Positions 35,479 to 49,800 of a stretch of DNA of 64,000 nucleotides are shown in pieces (positions within the stretch are counted from its first letter, which is position 1; each line of letters starts with the position of its first letter). A program made the translations under genes and the position numbers. The DNA lies in the NCBI GenBank assembly GCA_029224185.1, contig CM055191.1:25489805-25553804 (forward strand), in the 5' to 3' direction. The stretch is from Karalla daura (taxonomy: Eukaryota; Chordata; Actinopteri; Chaetodontiformes; Leiognathidae). A model generated the notes under the pieces. The model was given only the letters and a program-made list of their open reading frames with translations, was not told the DNA's origin and did not search any database.

Positions 35479-38400
35479 TGCTGTATAGTAGGGGCCAATA
35501 TGCTGAAGGTGGCAGCAAAAGCTTCTCAAATGCGTTTTCTCAGTTTCGCGTTCGCAGTTCTATAAAAAGGCTCAACTTGGCCCAAACTGCACAGCAAAAT
35601 GCCTGTAATGTGTTCAGAAAGCCAACATGATGAATGTGGTAGAAAGAGCTTCTGAAATGCATCTTCCCACAGTATGACGCTCGCAGTTCTGTAAAACGGC
35701 CGAAATCGGCTTTGTGAACACAATACAGGCAATTTGCTGTATAGTAGGGGCCAATATGCTGAAGGTGGCAGCAAAAGCTTCTCAAATGCGTTTTCTCAGT
35801 TTCGCGTTCGCAGTTCTATAAAAAGGCTCAACTTGGCTTTCTTTACACATTACAGGCATTTTGCGGTGCAGTTTGGCCCAACATGATGAATGTGGTAGAA
35901 AGAGCTTCTGAAATGCATCTTCCCACAGTTTGAGGCTCGCAGTTCTGTGAAACGGCCGAAATTGGCATTGTGAACATAATACGGGCAATTTGCTCGACAG
36001 TAGTGGCCAAAATGCTGAGCATGGCAGCAACAGCGTCTCGAATGCGTTTCTCAGTTTCGTGTTCGTAGTTCTATAAAAAGGCTCAACTTGGCTTTCAGAA
36101 CACATTACAGGCATTTTGCTGTGCAGTTTAGGCCAACATGATGAATATGGTAGAAAGAGCTATTGAAATGCATCTTCCCACAGTTTGACGCTCGCAATTC
36201 TGTAAAACGGCCGAAATCGGCTTTGTGTTCACAATACAGGCAATTTGATGTATAGTAGAGGCCAACATGCCGAAGGTGGCAGCAAAAGCTTCTCAAATGC
36301 GTTTTCTGTTTCGCGTTTGCAGTTCTATAAAAAGGCTCAACTTGGCTTTCTTCACACATTACAGGCATTTTGCTGTGCAGTTTAGGCCAACATGATGAAT
36401 GTGGTAGAATGAGCTTCTGAAATGCATCTTCCCACAGTTTGACGCTCGCAGTTCTGTGAAATGGCCGAAATCGGCTTTGTGAACACAATACAGTCAATTT
36501 GCTGTGCAGTCGTGGCCAACATGCTGAAGGTGGCAGCAAAAGCTTCTCAAATGCGTTTTCTGTTTCGCGTTTGCAGTTCTATAAAAAGGCTCAACTTGGC
36601 TTTCTTCACACATCACAGGCATTTTGCTGTGCAGTTTGGGCCAACATGATGAATGTGGTAGAAAGAGCTTCTGAAATGCATTTTCACTCAGTTTCACGGT
36701 TGTAGTTCTGTGAAATGGCCGAAATCGGCTTTGTGAACACAATACAGGCAATTTGCTGTATAGTAGGGGCCAATATGCTGAAGGTGGCAGCAAAAGCTTC
36801 TCAAATGGGTTTTCTCAGTTTCGCGTTCGCAGTTCTATAAAAAGGCTCAACTTGGCCCAAACTGCACAGCAAAATGCCTGTAATGTGTTCAGAAAGCCAA
36901 CATGATGAATGTGGTAGAAAGAGCTTCTGAAATGCATCTTCCCACAGTATGACGCTCGCAGTTCTGTAAAACGGCCGAAATCGGCTTTGTGAACACAATA
37001 CAGGCAATTTGCGGTTTAGTAGGGGCCAAAGTGCTGACCATGGAAGCAACAGCTTCTCAAATGCGTTTCTCAGTTTCGCGTTCGTAGTTCTATAAAAAGG
37101 CTCAACTTGGCTTTCAGAACACATTACAGGTTTTTTGCTGTGCAGTTTGGGCCAACATGATGAATGTGGTAGAAAGAGCTTCTGAAATGCACCTTCCCAC
37201 AGTTTCACGCTCGCAGTTCTTTGAAACGGCCGAAATCGGCTTTTCGAACACAATACAGGCAATTTGCTGTACAGTAGAGGACAACATGCTGAACATGGCA
37301 GCAACAACTTCTCAAATGCGTTTCTCAGTTTCGTGTTCGTAGTTCTATTAAAAGGCTCAACTTGGCTTTCAGAACACATTGCAGGCATTTTGCTGTGCAG
37401 TTTGGGCCAACATGATGAATGTGGTAGAAAGAGCTTCTGAAATGCATCTTCCCACAGCTTCACGCTCGCAGTTCTGTGAAACGGCCGAAATCAGCATTGT
37501 GAACATAATACAGGCAATTTGCTCGACAGTAGTGGCCAAAATGCTGAGCATGGCAGCAACAGCGTCTCGAATGCGTTTCTCAGTTTCGTGTTCGTAGTTC
37601 TATAAAAAGGCTCAACTTGGCTTTCAGAACACATAACAGGCATTTTGCGGTGCAGTTTGGCCCAACATGATGAATGTGGTAGAAAGAGCTTCTGAAATGC
37701 ATCTTCCCACAGCTTCACGCTCGCAGTTCTGTGAAACGGCCAAAATCGGCATTGTGAACATAATACAGGCAATTTGCTCGACAGTAGTGGCCAAAATGCT
37801 GAGCATGGCAGCAACAGCGTCTCGAATGCGTTTCTCAGTTTCGTGTTCGTAGTTCTATAAAAAGGCTCAACTTGGCTTTCAGAACACATTACAGGCATTT
37901 TGCTGTGCAGTTTAGGCCAACATGATGAATGTGGTAGAAAGAGCTTCTGAAATGCATCTTCCCACAGTTTGACGCTCGCAGTTCTGTAAAACGGCCGAAA
38001 TCGGCTTTGTGTTCACAATATAGGCAATTTGATGTATAGTAGAGGCCAACATGCCGAAGGTGGCAGCAAAAGCTTCTCAAATGCGTCTTCTCAGCTTCGC
38101 GTTCGCAGTTCTACAAATAGGCTCAACTTGGCTTTCTTCACACATTACAGGCATTTTGCTGTGCAGTTTAGGCCAACATGATGAATGTGGTAGAAAGAGT
38201 TTCTGAAATGCATCTTCCCACAGTTTGACGCTCGCATTTCTGTGAAATGGCCGAAATCGGCTTTGTGAACACAATACAGTCAATTTGCTGTGCAGTCGTG
38301 GCCAACATGCTGAAGGTGGCAGCAAAAGCTTCTCAAATGCGTTTTCTGTTTCGCGTTTGCAGTTCTATAAAAAGGCTCAACTTGGCCCAAACTGCACAGC

Positions 38401-38631
38401 AAAATGCCTGTATTGTGTTCAGAAAGCCAACATGATGAATGTGGTAGAAAGAGCTTCTGAAATGCATTTTCACTCAGTTTCACGGTTGTCGTTCTGTGAA
38501 ATGGCCGAAATCGGCTTTGTGAACACAATACAGGCAATTTGCTGTATAGTAGGGGCCAATATGCTGAAGGTGGCAGCAAAAGCTTCTCAAATGCGTTTTC
38601 TCAGTTTCGCGTTCGCAGTTCTATAAAAAGG
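32660..38631. repeat. Tandem twelve-monomer HOR in B (3061-bp unit)
   Basis: 32660-35570 matches 35721-38631 at a lag of 3061 bp. It includes two consecutive monomers with CACAGCTTCACG and GTCTCGAATGC, and the TCTACAAATAGG monomer. The 2040-bp HOR overlaps its left part, showing that duplications of different length were laid over one another. Confidence 0.8.
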
Positions 38632-40026
38632 CTCAACTTGGCTTTCTTTACACATTACAGGCATTTTGCGGTGCAGTTTGGCCCAACATGATGAATGTGG
38701 TAGAAAGAGCTTCTGAAATGCATCTTCCCACAGTTTGAGGCTCGCAGTTCTGTGAAACGGCCGAAATCGGCATTGTGAACATAATACGGGCAATTTGCTC
38801 GACAGTAGTGGCCAAAATGCTGAGCATGGCAGCAACAGCGTCTCGAATGCGTTTCTCAGTTTCGTGTTCGTAGTTCTATAAAAAGGCTCAACTTGGCTTT
38901 CAGAACACATTACAGGCATTTTGCTGTGCAGTTTAGGCCAACATGATGAATATGGTAGAAAGAGCTATTGAAATGCATCTTCCCACAGTTTGACGCTCGC
39001 AATTCTGTAAAACGGCCGAAATCGGCTTTGTGTTCACAATACAGGCAATTTGATGTATAGTAGAGGCCAACATGCCGAAGGTGGCAGCAAAAGCTTCTCA
39101 AATGCGTTTTCTGTTTCGCGTTTGCAGTTCTATAAAAAGGCTCAACTTGGCTTTCTTCACACATTACAGGCATTTTGCTGTGCAGTTTAGGCCAACATGA
39201 TGAATGTGGTAGAATGAGCTTCTGAAATGCATCTTCCCACAGTTTGACGCTCGCAGTTCTGTGAAATGGCCGAAATCGGCTTTGTGAACACAATACAGTC
39301 AATTTGCTGTGCAGTCGTGGCCAACATGCTGAAGGTGGCAGCAAAAGCTTCTCAAATGCGTTTTCTGTTTCGCGTTTGCAGTTCTATAAAAAGGCTCAAC
39401 TTGGCTTTCTTCACACATCACAGGCATTTTGCTGTGCAGTTTGGGCCAACATGATGAATGTGGTAGAAAGAGCTTCTGAAATGCATTTTCACTCAGTTTC
39501 ACGGTTGTAGTTCTGTGAAATGGCCGAAATCGGCTTTGTGAACACAATACAGGCAATTTGCTGTATAGTAGGGGCCAATATGCTGAAGGTGGCAGCAAAA
39601 GCTTCTCAAATGGGTTTTCTCAGTTTCGCGTTCGCAGTTCTATAAAAAGGCTCAACTTGGCCCAAACTGCACAGCAAAATGCCAGTAATGTGTTCAGAAA
39701 GCCAACATGATGAATGTGGTAGAAAGAGCTTCTGAAATGCATCTTCCCACAGTATGACGCTCGCAGTTCTGTAAAACGGCCGAAATCGGCTTTGTGAACA
39801 CAATACAGGCAATTTGCGGTTTAGTAGGGGCCAAAGTGCTGACCATGGAAGCAACAGCTTCTCAAATGCGTTTCTCAGTTTCGCGTTCGTAGTTCTATAA
39901 AAAGGCTCAACTTGGCTTTCAGAACACATTACAGGTTTTTTGCTGTGCAGTTTGGGCCAACATGATGAATGTGGTAGAAAGAGCTTCTGAAATGCACCTT
40001 CCCACAGTTTCACGCTCGCAGTTCTG
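35716..40026. repeat. B duplication, lag 2805 bp
   Basis: 35716-37221 matches 38521-40026 (11 x 255). At the right end, TTCTTTGAAACGG in the first copy faces TTCTGTGAAACGG in the second, where the second copy switches to matching sequence 2550 bp upstream. A further 2295-bp lag links about 37850-38630 with 40145-40925. Confidence 0.75.
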
Positions 40027-43000
40027 TGAAACGGCCGAAATCAGCATTGTGAACATAATACAGGCAATTTGCTCGACAGTAGTGGCCAAAATGCTGAGCA
40101 TGGCAGCAACAGCGTCTCGAATGCGTTTCTCAGTTTCGTGTTCGTAGTTCTATAAAAAGGCTCAACTTGGCTTTCAGAACACATTACAGGCATTTTGCTG
40201 TGCAGTTTAGGCCAACATGATGAATGTGGTAGAAAGAGCTTCTGAAATGCATCTTCCCACAGTTTGACGCTCGCAGTTCTGTAAAACGGCCGAAATCGGC
40301 TTTGTGTTCACAATATAGGCAATTTGATGTATAGTAGAGGCCAACATGCCGAAGGTGGCAGCAAAAGCTTCTCAAATGCGTCTTCTCAGCTTCGCGTTCG
40401 CAGTTCTACAAATAGGCTCAACTTGGCTTTCTTCACACATTACAGGCATTTTGCTGTGCAGTTTAGGCCAACATGATGAATGTGGTAGAAAGAGTTTCTG
40501 AAATGCATCTTCCCACAGTTTGACGCTCGCATTTCTGTGAAATGGCCGAAATCGGCTTTGTGAACACAATACAGTCAATTTGCTGTGCAGTCGTGGCCAA
40601 CATGCTGAAGGTGGCAGCAAAAGCTTCTCAAATGCGTTTTCTGTTTCGCGTTTGCAGTTCTATAAAAAGGCTCAACTTGGCCCAAACTGCACAGCAAAAT
40701 GCCTGTATTGTGTTCAGAAAGCCAACATGATGAATGTGGTAGAAAGAGCTTCTGAAATGCATTTTCACTCAGTTTCACGGTTGTCGTTCTGTGAAATGGC
40801 CGAAATCGGCTTTGTGAACACAATACAGGCAATTTGCTGTATAGTAGGGGCCAATATGCTGAAGGTGGCAGCAAAAGCTTCTCAAATGCGTTTTCTCAGT
40901 TTCGCGTTCGCAGTTCTATAAAAAGGCTCAACTTGGCCCAAACTGCACAGCAAAATGCCTGTAATGTGTTCAGAAAGCCAACATGATGAATGTGGTAGAA
41001 AGAGCTTCTGAAATGCATCTTCCCACAGTATGACGCTCGCAGTTCTGTAAAACGGCCGAAATCGGCTTTGTGAACACAATACAGGCAATTTGCGGTTTAG
41101 TAGGGGCCAAAGTGCTGACCATGGAAGCAACAGCTTCTCAAATGCGTTTCTCTGTTTCGCGTTCGTAGTTCTATAAAAAGGCTCAACTTGGCTTTCAGAA
41201 GACATTACAGGCATTTTGCTGTGCAGTTTAGGCCAACATGATGAATGTGGTAGAAAGAGCTTCTGAAATGCATCTTCCCACAGTTTGACGCTCGCAGTTC
41301 TGTAAAACGGCCGAAATCGGCTTTGTGAACACAATACAGGCAATTTGCGGTTTAGTAGGGGCCAAAGTGCTGACCATGGAAGCAACAGCTTCTCAAATGC
41401 GTTTCTCAGTTTCGCGTTCGTAGTTCTATAAAAAGGCTCAACTTGGCTTTCAGAACACATTACAGGCATTTTGCTGTGCAGTTTAGGCCAACATGATGAA
41501 TGTGGTAGAAAGAGCTTCTGAAATGCATCTTCCCACAGTTTGACGCTCGCAGTTCTGTAAAACGGCCGAAATCGGCTTTGTGTTCACAATATAGGCAATT
41601 TGATATATAGTAGAGGACAACATGCCGAAGGTGGCAGCAACAGCTTCTCAAATGGGTTTTCTGTTTCGCGTTTGCAGTTCTATAAAAAGGCTCAACTTGG
41701 CCCAAACTGCACAGCAAAATGCCTGTAATGTGTTCAGAAAGCCAACATGATGAATGTGGTAGAAAGAGCTTCTGAAATGCATCTTCCCACAGTATGACGC
41801 TCGCAGTTCTGTAAAACGGCCGAAATCGGCTTTGTGAACACAATACAGGCAATTTGCGGTTTAGTAGGGGCCAAAGTGCTGACCATGGAAGCAACAGCTT
41901 CTCAAATGCGTTTCTCAGTTTCGCGTTCGTAGTTCTATAAAAAGGCTCAACTTGGCTTTCAGAACACATTACAGGTTTTTTGCTGTGCAGTTTGGGCCAA
42001 CATGATGAATGTGGTAGAAAGAGCTTCTGAAATGCACCTTCCCACAGTTTCACGCTCGCAGTTCTTTGAAACGGCCGAAATCGGCTTTTCGAACACAATA
42101 CAGGCAATTTGCTGTACAGTAGAGGACAACATGCTGAACATGGCAGCAACAACTTCTCAAATGCGTTTCTCAGTTTCGTGTTCGTAGTTCTATTAAAAGG
42201 CTCAACTTGGCTTTCAGAACACATTGCAGGTATTTTGCTGTGCAGTTTGGGCCAACATGATGAATGTGGTAGAAAGAGCTTCTGAAATGCATCTTCCCAC
42301 AGCTTCACGCTCGCAGTTCTGTGAAACGGCCGAAATCAGCATTGTGAACATAATACAGGCAATTTGCTCGACAGTAGTGGCCAAAATGCTGAGCATGGCA
42401 GCAACAGCGTCTCGAATGCGTTTCTCAGTTTCGTGTTCGTAGTTCTATAAAAAGGCTCAACTTGGCTTTCAGAACACATAACAGGCATTTTGCGGTGCAG
42501 TTTGGCCCAACATGATGAATGTGGTAGAAAGAGCTTCTGAAATGCATCTTCCCACAGCTTCACGCTCGCAGTTCTGTGAAACGGCCAAAATCGGCATTGT
42601 GAACATAATACAGGCAATTTGCTCGACAGTAGTGGCCAAAATGCTGAGCATGGCAGCAACAGCGTCTCGAATGCGTTTCTCAGTTTCGTGTTCGTAGTTC
42701 TATAAAAAGGCTCAACTTGGCTTTCAGAACACATTACAGGCATTTTGCTGTGCAGTTTAGGCCAACATGATGAATGTGGTAGAAAGAGCTTCTGAAATGC
42801 ATCTTCCCACAGTTTGACGCTCGCAGTTCTGTAAAACGGCCGAAATCGGCTTTGTGTTCACAATATAGGCAATTTGATGTATAGTAGAGGCCAACATGCC
42901 GAAGGTGGCAGCAAAAGCTTCTCAAATGCGTCTTCTCAGCTTCGCGTTCGCAGTTCTACAAATAGGCTCAACTTGGCTTTCTTCACACATTACAGGCATT

Positions 43001-44077
43001 TTGCTGTGCAGTTTAGGCCAACATGATGAATGTGGTAGAAAGAGTTTCTGAAATGCATCTTCCCACAGTTTGACGCTCGCATTTCTGTGAAATGGCCGAA
43101 ATCGGCTTTGTGAACACAATACAGTCAATTTGCTGTGCAGTCGTGGCCAACATGCTGAAGGTGGCAGCAAAAGCTTCTCAAATGCGTTTTCTGTTTCGCG
43201 TTTGCAGTTCTATAAAAAGGCTCAACTTGGCCCAAACTGCACAGCAAAATGCCTGTATTGTGTTCAGAAAGCCAACATGATGAATGTGGTAGAAAGAGCT
43301 TCTGAAATGCATTTTCACTCAGTTTCACGGTTGTCGTTCTGTGAAATGGCCGAAATCGGCTTTGTGAACACAATACAGGCAATTTGCTGTATAGTAGGGG
43401 CCAATATGCTGAAGGTGGCAGCAAAAGCTTCTCAAATGCGTTTTCTCAGTTTCGCGTTCGCAGTTCTATAAAAAGGCTCAACTTGGCCCAAACTGCACAG
43501 CAAAATGCCTGTAATGTGTTCAGAAAGCCAACATGATGAATGTGGTAGAAAGAGCTTCTGAAATGCATCTTCCCACAGTATGACGCTCGCAGTTCTGTAA
43601 AACGGCCGAAATCGGCTTTGTGAACACAATACAGGCAATTTGCGGTTTAGTAGGGGCCAAAGTGCTGACCATGGAAGCAACAGCTTCTCAAATGCGTTTC
43701 TCTGTTTCGCGTTCGTAGTTCTATAAAAAGGCTCAACTTGGCTTTCAGAAGACATTACAGGCATTTTGCTGTGCAGTTTAGGCCAACATGATGAATGTGG
43801 TAGAAAGAGCTTCTGAAATGCATCTTCCCACAGTTTGACGCTCGCAGTTCTGTAAAACGGCCGAAATCGGCTTTGTGAACACAATACAGGCAATTTGCGG
43901 TTTAGTAGGGGCCAAAGTGCTGACCATGGAAGCAACAGCTTCTCAAATGCGTTTCTCAGTTTCGCGTTCGTAGTTCTATAAAAAGGCTCAACTTGGCTTT
44001 CAGAACACATTACAGGCATTTTGCTGTGCCTTTTAGGCCAACATGATGAATGTGGTAGAAAGAGCTTCTGAAATGCA
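38953..44077. repeat. B segmental duplication, lag 13263 bp, copy 1
   Basis: About 5.1 kb (52-monomer lag) matching 52216-57340. The ordered variants are shared, including GAATGAGCTTC near 39211/52474, TTCAGAAGACATT and TTTGATATATAG near 41600/54863. At the left limit the second copy is a hybrid monomer joining GAATTTGGTAG to AGCTATTGAAATG. Confidence 0.85.
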
Positions 44078-46885
44078 TCTTCCCACAGTTTGACGCTCGC
44101 AGTTCTGTAAAACGGCCGAAATCGGCTTTGTGTTCACAATATAGGCAATTTGATGTATAGTAGAGGCCAACATGCCGAAGGTGGCAGCAAAAGCTTCTCA
44201 AATGCGTCTTCTCAGCTTCGCGTTCGCAGTTCTACAAATAGGCTCAACTTGGCTTTCTTCACACATTACAGGCATTTTGCTGTGCAGTTTAGGCCAACAT
44301 GATGAATGTGGTAGAAAGAGTTTCTGAAATGCATCTTCCCACAGTTTGACGCTCGCATTTCTGTGAAATGGCCGAAATCGGCTTTGTGAACACAATACAG
44401 TCAATTTGCTGTGCAGTCGTGGCCAACATGCTGAAGGTGGCAGCAAAAGCTTCTCAAATGCGTTTTCTGTTTCGCGTTTGCAGTTCTATAAAAAGGCTCA
44501 ACTTGGCCCAAACTGCACAGCAAAATGCCTGTAATGTGTTCAGAAAGCCAACATGATGAATGTGGTAGAAAGAGCTTCTGAAATGCATCTTCCCACAGTA
44601 TGACGCTCGCAGTTCTGTAAAACGGCCGAAATCGGCTTTGTGAACACAATACAGGCAATTTGCGGTTTAGTAGGGGCCAAAGTGCTGACCATGGAAGCAA
44701 CAGCTTCTCAAATGCGTTTCTCAGTTTCGCGTTCGTAGTTCTATAAAAAGGCTCAACTTGGCTTTCAGAACACATTACAGGTTTTTTGCTGTGCAGTTTG
44801 GGCCAACATGATGAATGTGGTAGAAAGAGCTTCTGAAATGCACCTTCCCACAGTTTCACGCTCGCAGTTCTTTGAAACGGCCGAAATCGGCTTTTCGAAC
44901 ACAATACAGGCAATTTGCTGTACAGTAGAGGACAACATGCTGAACATGGCAGCAACAACTTCTCAAATGCGTTTCTCAGTTTCGTGTTCGTAGTTCTATT
45001 AAAAGGCTCAACTTGGCTTTCAGAACACATTGCAGGTATTTTGCTGTGCAGTTTGGGCCAACATGATGAATGTGGTAGAAAGAGCTTCTGAAATGCATCT
45101 TCCCACAGCTTCACGCTCGCAGTTCTGTGAAACGGCCGAAATCAGCATTGTGAACATAATACAGGCAATTTGCTCGACAGTAGTGGCCAAAATGCTGAGC
45201 ATGGCAGCAACAGCGTCTCGAATGCGTTTCTCAGTTTCGTGTTCGTAGTTCTATAAAAAGGCTCAACTTGGCTTTCAGAACACATAACAGGCATTTTGCG
45301 GTGCAGTTTGGCCCAACATGATGAATGTGGTAGAAAGAGCTTCTGAAATGCATCTTCCCACAGCTTCACGCTCGCAGTTCTGTGAAACGGCCAAAATCGG
45401 CATTGTGAACATAATACAGGCAATTTGCTCGACAGTAGTGGCCAAAATGCTGAGCATGGCAGCAACAGCGTCTCGAATGCGTTTCTCAGTTTCGTGTTCG
45501 TAGTTCTATAAAAAGGCTCAACTTGGCTTTCAGAACACATTACAGGCATTTTGCTGTGCAGTTTAGGCCAACATGATGAATGTGGTAGAAAGAGCTTCTG
45601 AAATGCATCTTCCCACAGTTTGACGCTCGCAGTTCTGTAAAACGGCCGAAATCGGCTTTGTGTTCACAATATAGGCAATTTGATGTATAGTAGAGGCCAA
45701 CATGCCGAAGGTGGCAGCAAAAGCTTCTCAAATGCGTCTTCTCAGCTTCGCGTTCGCAGTTCTACAAATAGGCTCAACTTGGCTTTCTTCACACATTACA
45801 GGCATTTTGCTGTGCAGTTTAGGCCAACATGATGAATGTGGTAGAAAGAGTTTCTGAAATGCATCTTCCCACAGTTTGACGCTCGCATTTCTGTGAAATG
45901 GCCGAAATCGGCTTTGTGAACACAATACAGTCAATTTGCTGTGCAGTCGTGGCCAACATGCTGAAGGTGGCAGCAAAAGCTTCTCAAATGCGTTTTCTGT
46001 TTCGCGTTTGCAGTTCTATAAAAAGGCTCAACTTGGCCCAAACTGCACAGCAAAATGCCTGTATTGTGTTCAGAAAGCCAACATGATGAATGTGGTAGAA
46101 AGAGCTTCTGAAATGCATTTTCACTCAGTTTCACGGTTGTCGTTCTGTGAAATGGCCGAAATCGGCTTTGTGAACACAATACAGGCAATTTGCTGTATAG
46201 TAGGGGCCAATATGCTGAAGGTGGCAGCAAAAGCTTCTCAAATGCGTTTTCTCAGTTTCGCGTTCGCAGTTCTATAAAAAGGCTCAACTTGGCCCAAACT
46301 GCACAGCAAAATGCCTGTAATGTGTTCAGAAAGCCAACATGATGAATGTGGTAGAAAGAGCTTCTGAAATGCATCTTCCCACAGTATGACGCTCGCAGTT
46401 CTGTAAAACGGCCGAAATCGGCTTTGTGAACACAATACAGGCAATTTGCGGTTTAGTAGGGGCCAAAGTGCTGACCATGGAAGCAACAGCTTCTCAAATG
46501 CGTTTCTCTGTTTCGCGTTCGTAGTTCTATAAAAAGGCTCAACTTGGCTTTCAGAAGACATTACAGGCATTTTGCTGTGCAGTTTAGGCCAACATGATGA
46601 ATGTGGTAGAAAGAGCTTCTGAAATGCATCTTCCCACAGTTTGACGCTCGCAGTTCTGTAAAACGGCCGAAATCGGCTTTGTGAACACAATACAGGCAAT
46701 TTGCGGTTTAGTAGGGGCCAAAGTGCTGACCATGGAAGCAACAGCTTCTCAAATGCGTTTCTCAGTTTCGCGTTCGTAGTTCTATAAAAAGGCTCAACTT
46801 GGCTTTCAGAACACATTACAGGCATTTTGCTGTGCAGTTTAGGCCAACATGATGAATGTGGTAGAAAGAGCTTCTGAAATGCATT
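41656..46885. repeat. B duplication, lag 2806 bp
   Basis: 41656-44079 matches 44462-46885. It carries the TTCAGAAGACATTAC variant and the TTCTCTGTTTCG variant in both copies. A private two-base change, GTGCCTTTT for GTGCAGTTT at 44030-44031, is confined to the first copy and could serve as a marker for it. Confidence 0.8.
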
Positions 46886-49800
46886 TTCACTCAGTTTCAC
46901 GGTTGTAGTTCTGTGAAACGGCCGAAATCGGATCTGTGTTCACAATACAGGCAATTTGATGTATAGTAGAGGCCAACATGCTGAAGGTGGCAGCAAAAGC
47001 TTCTCAAATGCGTTTTCTCAGTTTTGCGTTCGCAGTTCTATAAAAAGGCTCAACTTGGCTTTCTTCACACATTACAGGCATTTTGCTGTGCAGTTTGGGC
47101 CAACATGATGAATGTGGTAGAAAGGGCGTCTGAAATGCATTTTCACTCAGTTTCACGGTTGTAGTTCTGTGAAACGGCCGAAATCGGCTTTGTGAACACA
47201 ATACAGGCAATTTGCTGTATAGTAGGGGCCAATATGCTGAAGGTGGCAGCAAAAGCTTCTCAAATGCGTTTTCTCAGTTTCGCGTTCGCAGTTCTATAAA
47301 AAGGCTCAACTTGGCTTTCTTTACACATTACAGGCATTTTGCGGTGCAGTTTGGCCCAACATGATGAATGTGGTAGAAAGAGCTTCTGAAATGCATCTTC
47401 CCACAGTTTGAGGCTCGCAGTTCTGTGAAACGGCCGAAATCGGCATTGTGAACATAATACGGGCAATTTGCTCGACAGTAGTGGCCAAAATGCTGAGCAT
47501 GGCAGCAACAGCGTCTCGAATGCGTTTCTCAGTTTCGTGTTCGTAGTTCTATAAAAAGGCTCAACTTGGCTTTCAGAACACATTACAGGCATTTTGCTGT
47601 GCAGTTTAGGCCAACATGATGAATATGGTAGAAAGAGCTATTGAAATGCATCTTCCCACAGTTTGACGCTCGCAATTCTGTAAAACGGCCGAAATCGGCT
47701 TTGTGTTCACAATACAGTCAATTTGCTGTATAGTAGAGGCCAACATGCCGAAGGTGGCAGCAAAAGCTTCTCAAATGCGTTTTCTGTTTCGCGTTTGCAG
47801 TTCTATAAAAAGGCTCAACTTGGCTTTCTTCACACATCACAGGCATTTTGCTGTGCAGTTTGGGCCAACATGATGAATGTGGTAGAAAGAGCTTCTGAAA
47901 TGCATTTTCACTCAGTTTCACGGTTGTAGTTCTGTGAAATGGCCGAAATCGGCTTTGTGAACACAATACAGGCAATTTGCTGTATAGTAGGGGCCAATAT
48001 GCTGAAGGTGGCAGCAAAAGCTTCTCAAATGGGTTTTCTCAGTTTCGCGTTCGCAGTTCTATAAAAAGGCTCAACTTGGCCCAAACTGCACAGCAAAATG
48101 CCTGTAATGTGTTCAGAAAGCCAACATGATGAATGTGGTAGAAAGAGCTTCTGAAATGCATCTTCCCACAGTATGACGCTCGCAGTTCTGTAAAACGGCC
48201 GAAATCGGCTTTGTGAACACAATACAGGCAATTTGCGGTTTAGTAGGGGCCAAAGTGCTGACCATAAAAGCAACAGCTTCTCAAATGCGTTTCTCAGTTT
48301 CGCGTTCGTAGTTCTATAAAAAGGCTCAACTTGGCTTTCAGAACACATTACAGGCATTTTGCTGTGCAGTTTAGGCCAACATGATGAATGTGGTAGAAAG
48401 AGCTTCTGAAATGCATCTTCCCACAGTTTGACGCTCGCAGTTCTGTAAAACGGCCGAAATCGGCTTTGTGTTCACAATATAGGCAATTTGATGTATAGTA
48501 GAGGACAACATGCCGAAGGTGGCAGCAAAAGCTTCTCAAATGCGTTTTCTGTTTCGCGTTTGCAGTTCTATAAAAAGGCTCAACTTGGCCCAAACTGCAC
48601 AGCAAAATGCCTGTGTTGTGTTCAGAAAGCCAACATGATGAATGTGGTAGAAAGAGCTTCTGAAATGCATCTTCCCACAGTATGACGCTTGCAGTTCTGT
48701 GAAACGGCCGAAATCGGATCTGTGTTCACAATACAGGCAATTTGATGTATAGTAGAGGCCAACATGCTGAAGGTGGCAGCAAAAGCTTCTCAAATGCGTT
48801 TTCTCAGTTTTGCGTTCGCAGTTCTATAAAAAGGCTCAACTTGGCTTTCTTCACTCATTACAGGCATTTTGCTGTGCAGTTTGGGCCAACATGATGAATG
48901 TGGTAGAAAGGGCGTCTGAAATGCATTTTCACTCAGTTTCACGGTTGTAGTTCTGTGAAACGGCCGAAATCGGCTTTGTGAACACAATACAGGCAATTTG
49001 CTGTATAGTAGGGGCCAATATGCTGAAGGTGGCAGCAAAAGCTTCTCAAATGCGTTTTCTCAGTTTCGCGTTCGCAGTTCTATAAAAAGGCTCAACTTGG
49101 CTTTCTTTACACATTACAGGCATTTTGCGGTGCAGTTTGGCCCAACATGATGAATGTGGTAGAAAGAGCTTCTGAAATGCATCTTCCCACAGTTTGAGGC
49201 TCGCAGTTCTGTGAAACGGCCGAAATCGGCATTGTGAACATAATACGGGCAATTTGCTCGACAGTAGTGGCCAAAATGCTGAGCATGGCAGCAACAGCGT
49301 CTCGAATGCGTTTCTCAGTTTCGTGTTCGTAGTTCTATAAAAAGGCTCAACTTGGCTTTCAGAACACATTACAGGCATTTTGCTGTGCAGTTTAGGCCAA
49401 CATGATGAATATGGTAGAAAGAGCTATTGAAATGCATCTTCCCACAGTTTGACGCTCGCAATTCTGTAAAACGGCCGAAATCGGCTTTGTGTTCACAATA
49501 CAGGCAATTTGATGTATAGTAGAGGCCAACATGCCGAAGGTGGCAGCAAAAGCTTCTCAAATGCGTTTTCTGTTTCGCGTTTGCAGTTCTATAAAAAGGC
49601 TCAACTTGGCTTTCTTCACACATTACAGGCATTTTGCTGTGCAGTTTAGGCCAACATGATGAATGTGGTAGAATGAGCTTCTGAAATGCATCTTCCCACA
49701 GTTTGACGCTCGCAGTTCTGTGAAATGGCCGAAATCGGCTTTGTGAACACAATACAGTCAATTTGCTGTGCAGTCGTGGCCAACATGCTGAAGGTGGCAG